NCBI RefSeq assembly: GCF_018709685.1
Contig: NZ_JABDHQ010000020.1
Location: 1-42,935 of the forward strand
DNA length: 42,935 nucleotides
Origin: Akkermansia muciniphila
Lineage (GTDB): Bacteria > Verrucomicrobiota > Verrucomicrobiia > Verrucomicrobiales > Akkermansiaceae
Reading direction: 5' to 3'
The translations under genes were made by a program, and so were the position numbers. Position 1 is the stretch's first letter. Each line of letters begins with the position of its first letter. The notes under the pieces are model-generated. The model was not told the origin of the DNA. It worked only from the letters and a program-made list of their open reading frames with translations, and ran no database searches. Below, piece after piece: positions 42,747 to 42,935 of this stretch.

Positions 42747-42935
42747 AGCACCAACTATACATGCAAAATCTGCGGTGTCTTTCAAGGAGGATTGCCATTC
42801 TTCCCCAAGGAATGCATGATCTAACTATCCTGGTTGTCAGTTCTCCTATGCGTTCCAGTTCTGCAGTTCACCCCCGATTGGCAGCTATTGAATGATTGCG
42901 GTCAATGTGTGCTGGCTTGCTTGTGTTGTGGATTA

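Noticed and set aside
42786-42935. Possible gene start or element at the right edge
   Set aside because: Only 150 bases, with no open frame, repeat or clear promoter that I could support.

Overview
The window looks like a chromosomal segment of a moderately GC-rich Gram-negative bacterium of the Verrucomicrobiota, most likely Akkermansia or a close relative. This is an inference from gene content: a secreted GH89 alpha-N-acetylglucosaminidase of the mucin-degrading type, TonB/ExbB/ExbD envelope energetics, a type III glutamine synthetase, and the non-mevalonate isoprenoid gene ispF. No database search was possible. Most of the window is ordinary core chromosome. There is no prophage, no CRISPR array and no intact mobile element.

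Layout, left to right. 1-5.1 kb: a GNAT acetyltransferase, a secreted SGNH-type hydrolase, trxB, sdaA and a secreted protein with a possible caspase-like His/Cys pair. 5.1-9.5 kb: a plus-strand metabolic run, asd, ispA, nadC, pdxH and a hexose-6-phosphate mutarotase. 9.5-15 kb: glnN behind a hairpin-rich leader, then rpmH-rnpA-yidD-yidC closed by a strong terminator. 15.1-15.7 kb: a gene-poor stretch with two inverted copies of a tRNA-anticodon-arm-like sequence. 15.7-22.5 kb: a minus-strand operon exbB-exbD-TPR protein-GT51 glycosyltransferase-suhB-ispF. 22.6-26.1 kb: uvrC and rlmH, then a small membrane protein and rplM-rpsI on the minus strand. 26.2-29.2 kb: infA, which seems to start at an AUC codon and carries a long Gly/Pro/Arg-rich extension, then nnr and radC. 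29.2-31.4 kb: tRNA-Ser, a small lipoprotein and two paralogous coiled-coil membrane proteins. 31.5-35.1 kb: dnaX, ybaB and a membrane protein with a decayed endonuclease/exonuclease/phosphatase domain. 35.2-38.7 kb: tonB with a CBS-type pyrophosphatase, and pyrF. 38.8-42.9 kb: an OPT transporter pseudogene with an internal deletion, and the GH89 enzyme.

The most interesting points are these. First, the infA reading frame has a well-spaced AAGGAG followed by AUC and no ATG, GTG or TTG for the next 106 codons. Second, the exbB operon puts a proton-driven motor pair, a large periplasmic TPR protein and a peptidoglycan glycosyltransferase in one transcription unit, and the transpeptidase half of that glycosyltransferase has lost its catalytic motifs. 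Third, several other proteins have kept a fold but lost active-site residues: the EEP-like protein and the zinc module of DnaX. Fourth, the OPT gene is broken at a TGGG microhomology junction.
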